The notes beneath the pieces are model-generated. The model had not been told where the DNA came from. It ran no database searches and saw only the letters and a program-made list of their open reading frames with translations. Shown here in pieces: positions 1 through 8,777 of a DNA stretch of 64,000 nucleotides. Position numbers and translations under genes: made by a program. The number at the start of each line of letters is the position of its first letter. The stretch's first letter is position 1. The stretch is from Aestuariirhabdus haliotis (GTDB taxonomy: Bacteria; Pseudomonadota; Gammaproteobacteria; Pseudomonadales; Aestuariirhabdaceae): the NCBI RefSeq assembly GCF_023509475.1, contig NZ_JAKSDZ010000011.1, forward strand, positions 20,980 to 84,979, written 5' to 3'.

Positions 1-145
1 GGTTGTCAGCTCAAGCATTTTGAATACGATCAGTACCCGGAGCTTCATAGTTACTTTATTGCACAGAAACCCTGAGTTGTTAGGCCCACTACAGGATGAC
101 CCTATAGACTTTTCAACACAAGCACCGTACCGCAAAGGAACATCC

Positions 146-880
146 ATGACTCCAGAGCAATCACCCCTGGTTCACTGCACCATCGATAGCAACATCGCCA
201 CCATTACTATGGACGACGGGCAAAATAACCTGATTTCCCCAACCATGCTAGATCAGCTTAACCGTGCCCTGGATCAGGCAGAAGCCGTTAACGCGGTCGT
301 TGTTCTCACCGGTAGAGAAGAAATCTTTAGCGCGGGTTTTGATTTGAAGATCCTTAAAACCGGCGTGGTAAATACCTTTGCCATGTTGATGGGCGGATTT
401 CGCCTATCCCACCGTTTGCTGTCGTTCCCAACCCCCGTGATTATCGCCTGCAACGGCCATGCAATAGCAATGGGCTCGTTCCTGTTGCTATCGGGAGACT
501 ACCGAATTGGCGTACAGGGAAAAAGCAAAATCACCGCCAACGAAGTCGAGATTGGCCTGACAATGCCTTATTCGGCCATCGAGATCTGCCGTCAACGTTT
601 GAAGCCGGCCAATTTTGATCGAACGGTTTTACTCTCAGAGCACTATCATCCAGAAAGTGCATTGGCCGCAGGGTTCCTCGATCAGATTGTACCCGCCAGC
701 GAACTTAAGTCAGAAGCAAAGCGATGGGCCACCCATTTTGCCTCGCTGGATTTATCCGCTCACCGTCAGAGTAAACAACGCATGCGCCGTTCAATGCTCA
801 AAGCGCTGCGCCGTGCCATGCGGGCCGATCAAATCGACTTTGTCATTCGAGGTATCAAACGAATGCTTGGCAGCAAGTAA
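146..880 (+). CDS. Enoyl-CoA hydratase/isomerase (crotonase) family protein
   Basis: A 244-residue protein with the crotonase fold. The central region has an oxyanion-hole type segment (SAGFDLKIL) and a second glycine-rich stretch (GHAIAMGSFLLLSGDYRIG), as in enoyl-CoA hydratases and isomerases acting on acyl-CoA thioesters in the cytoplasm. I chose the ATG at 146 because AAAGGAA lies just upstream; an in-frame start at 20 would add 42 residues unlike the family. The usual catalytic glutamates are not clear in the second active-site segment, which reads NEVEIGLTMP, so hydratase or isomerase chemistry is uncertain. The MAPEG gene follows after 75 bases and may be co-transcribed. The family is clear but the substrate is unknown. 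Confidence 0.85.
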   Translation: MTPEQSPLVHCTIDSNIATITMDDGQNNLISPTMLDQLNRALDQAEAVNAVVVLTGREEIFSAGFDLKILKTGVVNTFAMLMGGFRLSHRLLSFPTPVIIACNGHAIAMGSFLLLSGDYRIGVQGKSKITANEVEIGLTMPYSAIEICRQRLKPANFDRTVLLSEHYHPESALAAGFLDQIVPASELKSEAKRWATHFASLDLSAHRQSKQRMRRSMLKALRRAMRADQIDFVIRGIKRMLGSK

Positions 881-955
881 CCTGAGCGGATTTTCACAAC
901 CCACCCAGGCACCCTCTCCCCATTTACAATAATTATTAATCCAACAGGATAACCA

Positions 956-1372
956 ATGAGTTCTTCCACGATTTTGTACCCCGCCTTTGCGATGTTTTGC
1001 CTCACATTAGGGGTCATCTTTTATATGGGTTTCTTGCGCTTTATTGCCATCCGAAATCATCAGGTAAAGATCAGTTTTTTCCGCACCTACGATGAAGGCA
1101 CTCAACCCAGACGATTACACCTTTTAGCCCGCCATGTTCAGAACCATTTTGAAACACCGCCACTCTTTTATATCGGTATTATTCTTTCTTATCTGACCCA
1201 CAACGACAGCTTTTCGGTGCTACTTTTTTCCTGGCTGTTTGTTGTCGCACGCATTGTCCATACGTTTATTCATTTGGGCAGCAACAACGTCAGCTATCGT
1301 TTTTTTACTTTTGGCTTTAGTTTGGTCTGTCTGTGCGGTATTTGGGTTAGCATATTTAGAACGCTGCTATAG
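956..1372 (+). CDS. MAPEG family integral membrane protein
   Basis: This 138-residue protein has about four hydrophobic helices. It carries a MAPEG-like pattern: an Arg/His/Asn-rich loop (ARHVQNHFETPPLF) followed by a membrane segment, then RIVHTFIHLGSNNVSYR. MAPEG proteins (membrane-associated eicosanoid/glutathione proteins) are small trimeric membrane enzymes, some acting as glutathione transferases; bacterial members mostly have no known substrate. An AGGATAACC segment lies before the ATG. It follows the crotonase gene on the same strand, which hints at lipid-related work but does not prove it. Confidence 0.8.
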   Translation: MSSSTILYPAFAMFCLTLGVIFYMGFLRFIAIRNHQVKISFFRTYDEGTQPRRLHLLARHVQNHFETPPLFYIGIILSYLTHNDSFSVLLFSWLFVVARIVHTFIHLGSNNVSYRFFTFGFSLVCLCGIWVSIFRTLL

Positions 1373-1556
1373 TTTCGAGATAAATAACATTTCAGCCATC
1401 GAACAGAAAGACGCGAGTACTATTCGCACCATCGTTTCTAAAAACAGATAACGAGATAATAGCAACAACCAACTATTGCTAAATAAACTTAACTCCCGAT
1501 ATTACTCAACTACGCTATGGGGATATCTCCTGCTTATTCGTTCAGGTGCCTCCCCT

Positions 1557-2978
1557 ATGCTCTCCATCAATTCCAACCGTGCCCGGCTCAGCTTTCATTT
1601 TGTTGCTTTGATCTCGCTATTGCTGACGGGCTGCACTTCATTATCACCTTCAACTACCGGTAACCTGGGTGCAAGTCAATCGACCGTAGGCAGTGCCATA
1701 TATTTACCGGAAACTGATCTGGGACGACCGATTGCTGCAGGGCAAGGCCGCCAGGTCTTCGCCAACCTGGATGATGACAATTGCGTAGTCTTTGATCCGA
1801 AAAGCAAAGAATCCAGCAGCAAGGTTCATACCTGGACCAAAACAGAAGCTTATTTCGGTTATCTCAATTCAGACACCAAGGTCGGGGTCTCTCTGACCAA
1901 TGTCGCTGTGCTCTCGACTTCCCTTAGCGCTGCCAGCCAACGAAGTGTCGATCGCACGACAACCATCGCCGGTTCCGTTTATGAGTTCAACGCTTACAAG
2001 CAACTGTTTACCCTCTCTTCAGAATGCATAACTGCTCGCACAGGCAAAGGACAACTCGATCAAACCTTATTGGAAGCCTTTAATGCTCTGCCTTACCCTG
2101 TTAGCGATCCATCCCGGACCAGAGCCTGGGAGCCCTATCAACGCTTTCTGGAAATATACGGCAGCCATTATGTCGATCAGGTGCGAGCAGGAGCTCGTTA
2201 TCGCAACTATACCTTCAAAAAACCCTATAAATCGGTCAATGAATCAGAACTTGCCATTGCTGCTTGTATCTCCGCCCAAAAGTTACCCACCGAGGCTGGC
2301 ATGCTGTCGCTCAACGGATGCGAAGGCATTAATCAAAAGCAGATTGAAAGCGTGAAGCTAACCGATTATACCAGCAACCCCACCGCTTTCGGAGGCGATG
2401 AAACACTGCGAAGCCAGCTTGCCGGAGGAGCCGCTATCACACCGGAGCTTTTGGCAAAGTTTTCTGACACCGCCGATACAGAGCAGGATGGCGTCCAATA
2501 TTCATTAACCCCTATTTGGAAACTGTTTCTCAATCGTGCAGGCAGCAACCAATCAATGAAAAATAGAGCACGCACATTGGAGGCGTATTTTGAAGGCTTT
2601 GTTGCTTCCAATTGCCAGCAGCAATATGGCTGCGGGTGCAGCCTCGTTAAAGATAAGAAAGAAAACGTCACCTTAAGACGCTTTATCCAGACCGATAAAG
2701 CCTATGCCAGCTATCGCTGTGAACAACCCGTGGTGGGCTGTCGGCGCGATGAAGATTGCCATTACTCCTACGGTGTAACAACAGGCAATTACTGCCAATG
2801 TTACGGTGACCACTGTGTTAATCGTGGCACCGGAGGCAGCTCGGTAGTCAATTACAGCACAAAAATTTCAGGAAAAAATAAAGGCCCCAACAGATCCTGT
2901 TATTACAAAGTTGGCGGCTGCAAATGCAAGCATCCGGCCAAAGGTCAGGGTTGGGACAGCATTTGGAGCAATGAATAA
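1557..2978 (+). CDS. MACPF-domain lipoprotein with cysteine-rich C-terminus
   Basis: A 473-residue predicted lipoprotein. Residues 11-25 are hydrophobic and end in the lipobox LLTGC, so Cys26 would be lipidated and the protein anchored in an envelope membrane. The middle carries the membrane-attack-complex/perforin signature YGSHY followed by six residues and Gly-Ala (residues 201-213; the usual motif ends Gly-Gly). Further on are the family-typical FGGDETLRSQLAGG segment and a PIWKLF-like end of the domain. After the MACPF domain a tail of about 110 residues holds 12 cysteines, probably in disulfides. MACPF proteins form pores or act as adhesion or structural modules. I chose the ATG at 1557 because it gives a clean signal peptide; the frame is open back to a TTG at 1476. 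There are no obvious partner genes, so target and role are unknown. Confidence 0.8.
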   Translation: MLSINSNRARLSFHFVALISLLLTGCTSLSPSTTGNLGASQSTVGSAIYLPETDLGRPIAAGQGRQVFANLDDDNCVVFDPKSKESSSKVHTWTKTEAYFGYLNSDTKVGVSLTNVAVLSTSLSAASQRSVDRTTTIAGSVYEFNAYKQLFTLSSECITARTGKGQLDQTLLEAFNALPYPVSDPSRTRAWEPYQRFLEIYGSHYVDQVRAGARYRNYTFKKPYKSVNESELAIAACISAQKLPTEAGMLSLNGCEGINQKQIESVKLTDYTSNPTAFGGDETLRSQLAGGAAITPELLAKFSDTADTEQDGVQYSLTPIWKLFLNRAGSNQSMKNRARTLEAYFEGFVASNCQQQYGCGCSLVKDKKENVTLRRFIQTDKAYASYRCEQPVVGCRRDEDCHYSYGVTTGNYCQCYGDHCVNRGTGGSSVVNYSTKISGKNKGPNRSCYYKVGGCKCKHPAKGQGWDSIWSNE

Positions 2979-2990
2979 TGATCGAGCATC

Positions 2991-3013
2991 GGTTCCCGTT
3001 TAACGAAGGAACC
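2991..3013 (+). terminator. Possible weak hairpin after the MACPF gene
   Basis: GGTTCC at 2991-2996 pairs with GGAACC at 3008-3013 across an 11-base loop, 12 bases after the MACPF stop codon. No T-run follows, so it is at best a weak or Rho-assisted terminator. Confidence 0.3.
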
Positions 3014-3164
3014 AGAAGCGAGCCAAGTTAACCGTCACCGATGCGAACTTGTATATCACAGAGTAGGAGCCATTGGCGGGGACTCCCTGAACGTTTTGGC
3101 AAACGACACAGCTTTGATGCTCATGCAAACCGGCGAGCGACAATGGGGGCTTCATCACCATCAA

Positions 3165-4190
3165 TTACCTGGGAAAGGCAGCATTCGCCGGATCATCCTG
3201 TTGAGCCTTTCGAATACTACCGGGATCAACACCGTACCACCGCTGACAACTTCGACTGAATGAACTGAGATTACTGTAACCCAACAGGGCAGCGATATCG
3301 GTCAGGCGATACCGGGTATGTTTTAAATACTGTTCAGCACGCACTGCTCGTTCAGCTTCTATAAGGGCACTGAACGTAGTGGATGCGTCATCCAATCGCC
3401 GCTGCAAGGTTCGTCGGGTATACCCAAGCGACTGGGCAACGCTATCAATAGTGACATTCCCACTAGGCAAGTAGAGGCCGATTATTTTCATCACATCGTC
3501 GGCAATATCTTGCCTGGACTCTAGCATCATCTGCATCCGCGCACTGGCAAGATGAGCGAATATATCGATCGATTCTGATAAGACTTTATTATCGATTACC
3601 AGTTGCAATCGTTCGCTACCATAAGCAATCGGGCAAGCAAAATAGGAAGTGTAATACTCTAACCGCGCGGAATCAGAGTCTTCTCTAACAAAGTAGACAC
3701 TTCGCAACGGATATTTATTCCCAGTCACCTCCCTAAGGGTTTTTGTCGTTGCTGCCAGAACATAGTCCTGGAACTGGACACTATTCATTAATGAGCGCAG
3801 GGACGTTTCAAACTGCAGAGTTATGGAGTCACCCTGGCGAACTACCTTCATACTAATGCCCGATACGATGACCTGAAAATACTTAACTACCGTATCAATC
3901 ATATCTTCTACAGTTTGGCAGTTGCTCAGCATCAATACCAGAGGGCTCAGCGTGCTGACATCCTGCTTCGACGCCAACGCCAAACCTATATCCGGGAAAT
4001 CCAAATACTCTGCACTGATATCCAGCAAACGCACAAAGCCGGCGAGCGGAATCAGGACATTATCTCCCTGTACTGCCTTCATATTTAATCCCGCCAACTG
4101 GTATAGCTGTGCCATATTGCCGCGACGCGCCAGTACCAGTTCGCTGAACCGTAACAGGTAACTGTTATTAATGTAGTGAGTGACGGCCAT
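3165..4190 (-). CDS. AraC family transcriptional regulator (arabinose-binding-type N-domain)
   Basis: About 341 residues. The N-terminal three quarters resembles the ligand-sensing domain of OruR/ArgR-like AraC regulators. The C-terminal part has the double helix-turn-helix: VTIDSVAQSLGYTRRTLQRRL, then LTDIAALLGYSNLSSFSRSCQRWYGVDP. It is divergent from the desaturase-reductase gene across about 170 bases that contain a repeated ten-base element, so it is probably the local regulator, most likely an activator responding to a fatty acid or lipid (inference). The start is uncertain: ATG at 4190 is preferred, but the frame continues to a TTG at 4208. Confidence 0.88.
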   Translation of the reverse strand: MAVTHYINNSYLLRFSELVLARRGNMAQLYQLAGLNMKAVQGDNVLIPLAGFVRLLDISAEYLDFPDIGLALASKQDVSTLSPLVLMLSNCQTVEDMIDTVVKYFQVIVSGISMKVVRQGDSITLQFETSLRSLMNSVQFQDYVLAATTKTLREVTGNKYPLRSVYFVREDSDSARLEYYTSYFACPIAYGSERLQLVIDNKVLSESIDIFAHLASARMQMMLESRQDIADDVMKIIGLYLPSGNVTIDSVAQSLGYTRRTLQRRLDDASTTFSALIEAERAVRAEQYLKHTRYRLTDIAALLGYSNLSSFSRSCQRWYGVDPGSIRKAQQDDPANAAFPR

Positions 4191-4240
4191 AACGATATCT
4201 GGATGCAACCTTCAAGGACGAGGATTCACTTTAGCCATCC

Positions 4241-4271
4241 TGGCACCAAAGGAAAAACTTTTGGCACCAAA
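4241..4271 (+). promoter_or_regulatory. Direct repeat, probable AraC-type operator
   Basis: The ten-base element TGGCACCAAA occurs at 4241-4250 and again at 4262-4271. The repeats start 21 bases apart, two helical turns, which is the usual spacing of paired AraC half-sites on one DNA face. They lie between the AraC-type regulator and the desaturase, about 90-120 bases before the desaturase start. The second copy is also nearly palindromic (TTTGG-CA-CCAAA). Confidence 0.65.
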
Positions 4272-4361
4272 TGATAACCCCCTCTCTTATGCGACCGATA
4301 TGCTCGTCATACCGCCAAGCGCCCAGCGCGACCTCAATAATATCAACAATAAGGTGAATTC

Positions 4362-6326
4362 ATGACCGGTGCAGCATCCAATATCGTCCCACCTCTATCA
4401 TCCAACTACTGGAAAGGTAGTACGCTAACGATTGCCTGGGGAACCGTAGCCTTATTTGCCGTTATCGTTGCAGGTTACGGATTTCTGTTCATCAGCACTA
4501 TTCAGGGCAGTGCCGCTATTTGGTGGGCCCTCCCTTTGTCGACACTCCTCTGCTATCTTTCCTTCACGGTGATGCATGAAGCTGGCCACGGCAACATTAT
4601 CCAGAGCCGAGCCACAATGAAACCATTAGAAAACGCCATGGGCTGGTTATCGGCACTGCCTTTCTTTATTTTGCCCTATCGTCTATTTGCCGCGATCCAC
4701 GACCAGCACCACGCCTTCACCAACGATCCCGAGCGAGATCCGGACTATTGGGTGGGCTCCGGCTCTTTTTGGCAAGCCTCGTACCGAAGTTTCTCCCAGA
4801 TATGGCACTACCTGTATAGAATTGCCACCGGCCTTTACCGTAATCCGGCATTTGCCGGCAGTTTTTATAGCTCGATTCTACATTACCTACTCGTTGGCAC
4901 ATTCATCTACCTGATGCTGACTGCAGGTTATGGCTGGGAGCTTTTAATGCTCGGTGTTGTGCCCCTGTTGATCTCCCTGTACGTGCTGGCTATGCTTTTT
5001 GACTGGATTCCACACACGCCCAGCAAGCATCAGGGACGCTATCGCAATACCCGCATCTATAGGGCGCCGGGATTAAAATACCTGACACTGGGTCAGAACT
5101 ACCACCTGATTCACCATATGTACCCACGAGTGCCATGGTATCATTACGAGCGCGTGTTCCATGAAGTGCGCCCCGAGCTGGAAGCCAACAACGCCGCCAT
5201 CGAAAATCTGGTTCCCCATTTCCTGAAAGCGCCCAGTTCCTACGGTCCGCTGGATTGTAACGAGACACTAAAGCTCAACCTGTGCGTTACCCATATTCGC
5301 CACGAAACACCTGATGCAGTAGTGATAGAATTCGAAACCCTCAATCAACAACCACTACGTTTTCAGGCCGGCCAGTACATTACGGTCAGCAAACAGTTCG
5401 GCCAAGAACAGGTTACCCGCTGCTATTCCATCTGCGAATCACCCTCTTCCGGTAAGCTATCAATTGGCGTCAAACGAGTCGCTAATGGTTTGATGTCCAA
5501 CTATCTCAATCGAGAGCTCAAAGCCGGCGATTGTCTGACCGTTGCCGGCCCTTTCGGAGAGTTCACATTGGAGGCGGGGGCGGTTGTACCAAGAACCAAG
5601 CCACTGGAACAGTATTGTTTTATTGCCGCCGGAAGCGGCATCACGCCGATTCTATCTTTAATGAAAACCGCCCTGGAAAGGGATTCATGCACTCATGTGC
5701 AGTTGATCTATTTCAACCGTTCTCAAGCCAGCGCCCTGTTCATGAATGAACTAATTGCGCTGGAAAAACGTTGGTCGCCCCGTCTCACCATCATCCACGG
5801 TTTCGATGATGACAATCCATCTTCGAGTACCGATTGCCACTCAGCGGCCAAACAAAATTTTCTACTACAATCCCTGAAAACATTAGCTTTCGATCAAGTG
5901 CAAACCCTGTTCTACCTTTGCGGACCGGAGGCGTTGAAAGCAATGGTTATGAAAACATTGAGCGACCTGTCTGTAACGGAGCAGCAAATACTGGTAGAAA
6001 ATTTCTCCTTAGATATTCCACAGCCTGAAGGTGTTTTACATCAGGTCAAGATTCAGCTAGCGAATGGACAACAGCATCAATTGGATGTCGCTTCTAACCA
6101 GACTGTACTGGAAGTCGCTCGCCAGCAAAGACTGTCCATCCCTCATGCCTGCGGCGTTGGACAGTGCGGTTGTTGCATGATGAAAATCACCAACGGTCAG
6201 GCAACGCTGGCTAACCCGAATGCTGTGGCGATTCTTCCGGCCGAACAACAACAGGGTTTTACTTTGGCTTGCCAATGTCGACCTCAATCCGATTTAATAC
6301 TTTGCGAACAATCGGGGCATATCTGA
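4362..6326 (+). CDS. Fused membrane fatty-acid desaturase/hydroxylase - ferredoxin reductase - 2Fe-2S ferredoxin
   Basis: A 654-residue, apparently self-sufficient oxygenase. Residues 1-290 form a membrane di-iron desaturase/hydroxylase domain with hydrophobic segments and three histidine boxes: HEAGH (72-76), HDQHH (113-117) and NYHLIHH near 245-252. Residues ~300-540 resemble ferredoxin-NADP reductases, with the FAD motif RCYS (353-356) and the nucleotide-binding stretch AAGSGITPILS. Residues ~560-654 are a plant-type 2Fe-2S ferredoxin with cysteines 597, 602, 605 and 637. Electrons would pass from NAD(P)H through FAD and the iron-sulfur cluster to the di-iron site. AAGGTG precedes the ATG. 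The substrate could be an acyl chain or a carotenoid/terpenoid; it cannot be told from sequence. It is probably controlled by the divergent AraC-type regulator. Confidence 0.88.
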   Translation: MTGAASNIVPPLSSNYWKGSTLTIAWGTVALFAVIVAGYGFLFISTIQGSAAIWWALPLSTLLCYLSFTVMHEAGHGNIIQSRATMKPLENAMGWLSALPFFILPYRLFAAIHDQHHAFTNDPERDPDYWVGSGSFWQASYRSFSQIWHYLYRIATGLYRNPAFAGSFYSSILHYLLVGTFIYLMLTAGYGWELLMLGVVPLLISLYVLAMLFDWIPHTPSKHQGRYRNTRIYRAPGLKYLTLGQNYHLIHHMYPRVPWYHYERVFHEVRPELEANNAAIENLVPHFLKAPSSYGPLDCNETLKLNLCVTHIRHETPDAVVIEFETLNQQPLRFQAGQYITVSKQFGQEQVTRCYSICESPSSGKLSIGVKRVANGLMSNYLNRELKAGDCLTVAGPFGEFTLEAGAVVPRTKPLEQYCFIAAGSGITPILSLMKTALERDSCTHVQLIYFNRSQASALFMNELIALEKRWSPRLTIIHGFDDDNPSSSTDCHSAAKQNFLLQSLKTLAFDQVQTLFYLCGPEALKAMVMKTLSDLSVTEQQILVENFSLDIPQPEGVLHQVKIQLANGQQHQLDVASNQTVLEVARQQRLSIPHACGVGQCGCCMMKITNGQATLANPNAVAILPAEQQQGFTLACQCRPQSDLILCEQSGHI

Positions 6327-6392
6327 GTAAAACAACGATGTCCTAAACAAAAGATCGGAGTTCGTAATGAGTATTCTAAGGTCAGGTGTTGT

Positions 6393-7433
6393 ATGAAGAT
6401 TATCTATTCCCCTCAACATCACCTGCGCCAGCCCAAAACCGAACTGCATGGCGGCGAGCTGGTTACCCCTTTTGAATGCCGGCAGCGGGTCGATTACATA
6501 CTGAAAGAGCTGGCGCGACGAGATTACTCGACTCCACTGCCAGAGAATATCTACTCCCTTAAACCCGTGCTGGCCGTACACGACAAACACTATGTCGATT
6601 TTCTAAGCACAGTCTGGCAACACTGGTGCGATGCCGGATACAAAGGCGAAGCCATTCCCAATGTCTGGCCGGCCCGCAGTATGCGCTCCGATATCGTTCC
6701 CGAGCATATTGAGGGACAGCTCGGCTATTACGCTCTGGCGTCCGAATCATCCATTACCCGGGGCACCTGGGAGGCGGCGCTGGCGGCTAAGGATGTGGCG
6801 CTTACGGCGGCAGACTTGCTTCTTAAGGGCGATCAGAGCGCTTTCGCGTTATGCCGACCGCCGGGGCACCACGCCGCCAGCAATCAGTTTGGCGGCTACT
6901 GCTTTTTGAATAATGCCGCGATCGCGGCGCAGCATCTTCGAGACCAGGGCGCTGCCCGCGTGGTCTGCCTCGATGTCGACTTTCACCACGGCAACGGCAC
7001 CCAACAGATTTTCTACCAGCGCGACGATGTCATGACGATCTCGCTGCACGGCGACCCTGCTCATGCCTTTCCCTATTTCCTAGGCTATGCCGATGAAACG
7101 GGGACCGGGAAAGGTAAGGGATTTACGCATAACTATCCGTTACCACCCGCGGCCGATTATGTCACCTGGGGTGCAGCTCTGGGCCAAGCGCTCGATACTA
7201 TTCAACAATACGACTGCGACTACCTGGTGGTTTCCCTGGGAGTTGATACCTATGAAAACGATCCCATCAGTTTTTTTAAACTCACCTCCGATGATTTTTT
7301 TGACTACGGCAAACGCATTGGCGCGCTGGGTATTCCCACCCTGTTTGTAATGGAAGGCGGCTATGCAGTAGAGGAGATCGGCATCAACACCGCCAATGTG
7401 CTGGACGGGTTTCAGGCTGCCAACAAGGTCTGA
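6393..7433 (+). CDS. Histone deacetylase family protein, acetylpolyamine amidohydrolase type
   Basis: A 346-residue cytoplasmic zinc amidohydrolase. The active-site histidines are in RPPGHHA (His159/His160). The metal ligands are Asp196 and His198 in DVDFHHGNGTQ, and Asp285 in SLGVDTYENDP; the transition-state tyrosine is Tyr324 in EGGYAVE. Length, the GGYCFLNNAA segment and the N-terminal region fit bacterial acetylpolyamine amidohydrolases better than eukaryote-like deacetylases. These enzymes remove acetyl groups from N-acetylated putrescine, cadaverine or spermidine. It converges, six bases away, with a spermidine-synthase-like gene, which supports a polyamine link (inference). The exact substrate is not established. 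Confidence 0.88.
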   Translation: MKIIYSPQHHLRQPKTELHGGELVTPFECRQRVDYILKELARRDYSTPLPENIYSLKPVLAVHDKHYVDFLSTVWQHWCDAGYKGEAIPNVWPARSMRSDIVPEHIEGQLGYYALASESSITRGTWEAALAAKDVALTAADLLLKGDQSAFALCRPPGHHAASNQFGGYCFLNNAAIAAQHLRDQGAARVVCLDVDFHHGNGTQQIFYQRDDVMTISLHGDPAHAFPYFLGYADETGTGKGKGFTHNYPLPPAADYVTWGAALGQALDTIQQYDCDYLVVSLGVDTYENDPISFFKLTSDDFFDYGKRIGALGIPTLFVMEGGYAVEEIGINTANVLDGFQAANKV

Positions 7434-7439
7434 TTTCCG

Positions 7440-8165
7440 TTATCGCGTTTTACTCGCAACATAGACCGTATTGGTCGATTCCTCGATGCGATACGGGTTC
7501 GGAAAACGCACAATATGGGATTCACAATTTCCAAACACCGAACCAAGCAAGGCCACAAATTCGGTTTCTGGCGGATCGTTGGACCAGAGCGCAAACACGC
7601 CACCCGGGTTGAGCTTATCGGCCATGGCCTGTAAACCCGCCAGGGAATAAAAATGACTGTTGCCCGGATTGAGCCAATGGCTGGGTGAGTGATCGATATC
7701 GAGCAGAATCGCATCGACCGGGCAATTGTTATCGCTGCCATCGAAGCCTCGCTTCGGGTTAGTCGCGACATCAAAAAAATCGGCATGTACCAATTCGCAA
7801 CGACGATCATCGGTCAGGGTTTTACCCAGCGGTACCAGGTGCCGCTGGTGCCAGTCGATCACCGGCGCCATCACATCGACCACCTGCAGTTTTTTTACTC
7901 GCACATCTTCCAGCGCCGCAGCCGCGGTATAGCCCAGCCCGAGACCACCCACCACCACGTCGAGTGTCTCGGCATCGAGCGCCGCAAGACCCAGTTTGGA
8001 TAACTGTATTTCGGCTTCGGTAAACAGGCTCGACATCAACCATTCATCGTTGAGTTTTACCTCAAACAGGATCTTGCCATCGAGTCGTGGCTCGGCGCGT
8101 TTACGCAGGCTGATATCGCCGTGGGGGGTTTGCTGGTAATCCAGCTCTTCAAACAGAAAACTCAT
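7440..8165 (-). CDS. Spermidine synthase-like (class I methyltransferase-fold) protein
   Basis: A 241-residue protein with the nucleotide-binding pattern VVGGLGLGYTAAAALE, an acidic loop after the next strand (VVDVMAPVIDWHQ) and the DAILLDIDHSP segment where polyamine aminopropyltransferases carry their catalytic aspartate. It is shorter than true SpeE and lacks a clear N-terminal beta domain. It may use S-adenosylmethionine or decarboxylated SAM, but neither can be assumed. The 19129-19812 gene is a paralogue with the same blocks. It is convergent with the acetylpolyamine-amidohydrolase-like gene. Confidence 0.78.
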   Translation of the reverse strand: MSFLFEELDYQQTPHGDISLRKRAEPRLDGKILFEVKLNDEWLMSSLFTEAEIQLSKLGLAALDAETLDVVVGGLGLGYTAAAALEDVRVKKLQVVDVMAPVIDWHQRHLVPLGKTLTDDRRCELVHADFFDVATNPKRGFDGSDNNCPVDAILLDIDHSPSHWLNPGNSHFYSLAGLQAMADKLNPGGVFALWSNDPPETEFVALLGSVFGNCESHIVRFPNPYRIEESTNTVYVASKTR

Positions 8166-8238
8166 GGCAGGGTCCTGCGCAGAAAACGATGAACCACCTT
8201 AGCACCTTTATCATCTCACTGCCGTTGTCTGCCCTCAC

Positions 8239-8643
8239 TCAGTATCGAATCACTTCACCACAATCGCGGCAACGCTTGGCATCCCGGGTTGGCCACAGAG
8301 GAAACTGCAGCGCCAGAAACATCAAAAATGCCGTGCGCTTGCCTTGGCGGTAGGGTTCAAGCCGCGTACTGCCACAGTGATTGCATTGCCGGGGTAACGG
8401 GACGCTGTCGAAAGCTTCGAATTCGGTTTCTATAGAAAGGTCTTCGGCCAGAATCGAGCGCGCCCGCACCTCGTCAACTGCAGGCACCTGCACCTTTACG
8501 CCGCCGAGGGCATCGGAATACAGCCACTGCATATTGATGGTGTGCTCATCGGCCACATAGGCCTCGACACCCTGAGCCTGCAAACGTGACCGGGCGATCT
8601 GTGCTTCGTAAGGAAAGGAGTAACGGGCGATCGTTACTAGCAT
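8239..8643 (-). CDS. DUF2007-domain protein with C-terminal zinc-ribbon-like segment
   Basis: About 134 residues. The N-terminal half (MLVTIARYSFPYEAQIARSR ... GVKVQVPAVDEVRARSIL) matches the DUF2007 'putative signal transducing' fold. The C-terminal half has two cysteine pairs, CNHCGS and CRDCGEVI, suggesting a small zinc ribbon. The start at 8643 is fixed by AGGAGG eight bases upstream of the ATG. Function unknown. Confidence 0.75.
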   Translation of the reverse strand: MLVTIARYSFPYEAQIARSRLQAQGVEAYVADEHTINMQWLYSDALGGVKVQVPAVDEVRARSILAEDLSIETEFEAFDSVPLPRQCNHCGSTRLEPYRQGKRTAFLMFLALQFPLWPTRDAKRCRDCGEVIRY

Positions 8644-8777
8644 TAAGTGGTCCTCCTTCATTCAGCTTAGCAGTTCTACCCTGCGGAAGAACATCATCAT
8701 TTTGTCATCTGCCGGTCATGTTTTTGCAGCTTGCGAGGCGCAGGATGAAACCAGAATGATAAAACCAAAGGCTATCA

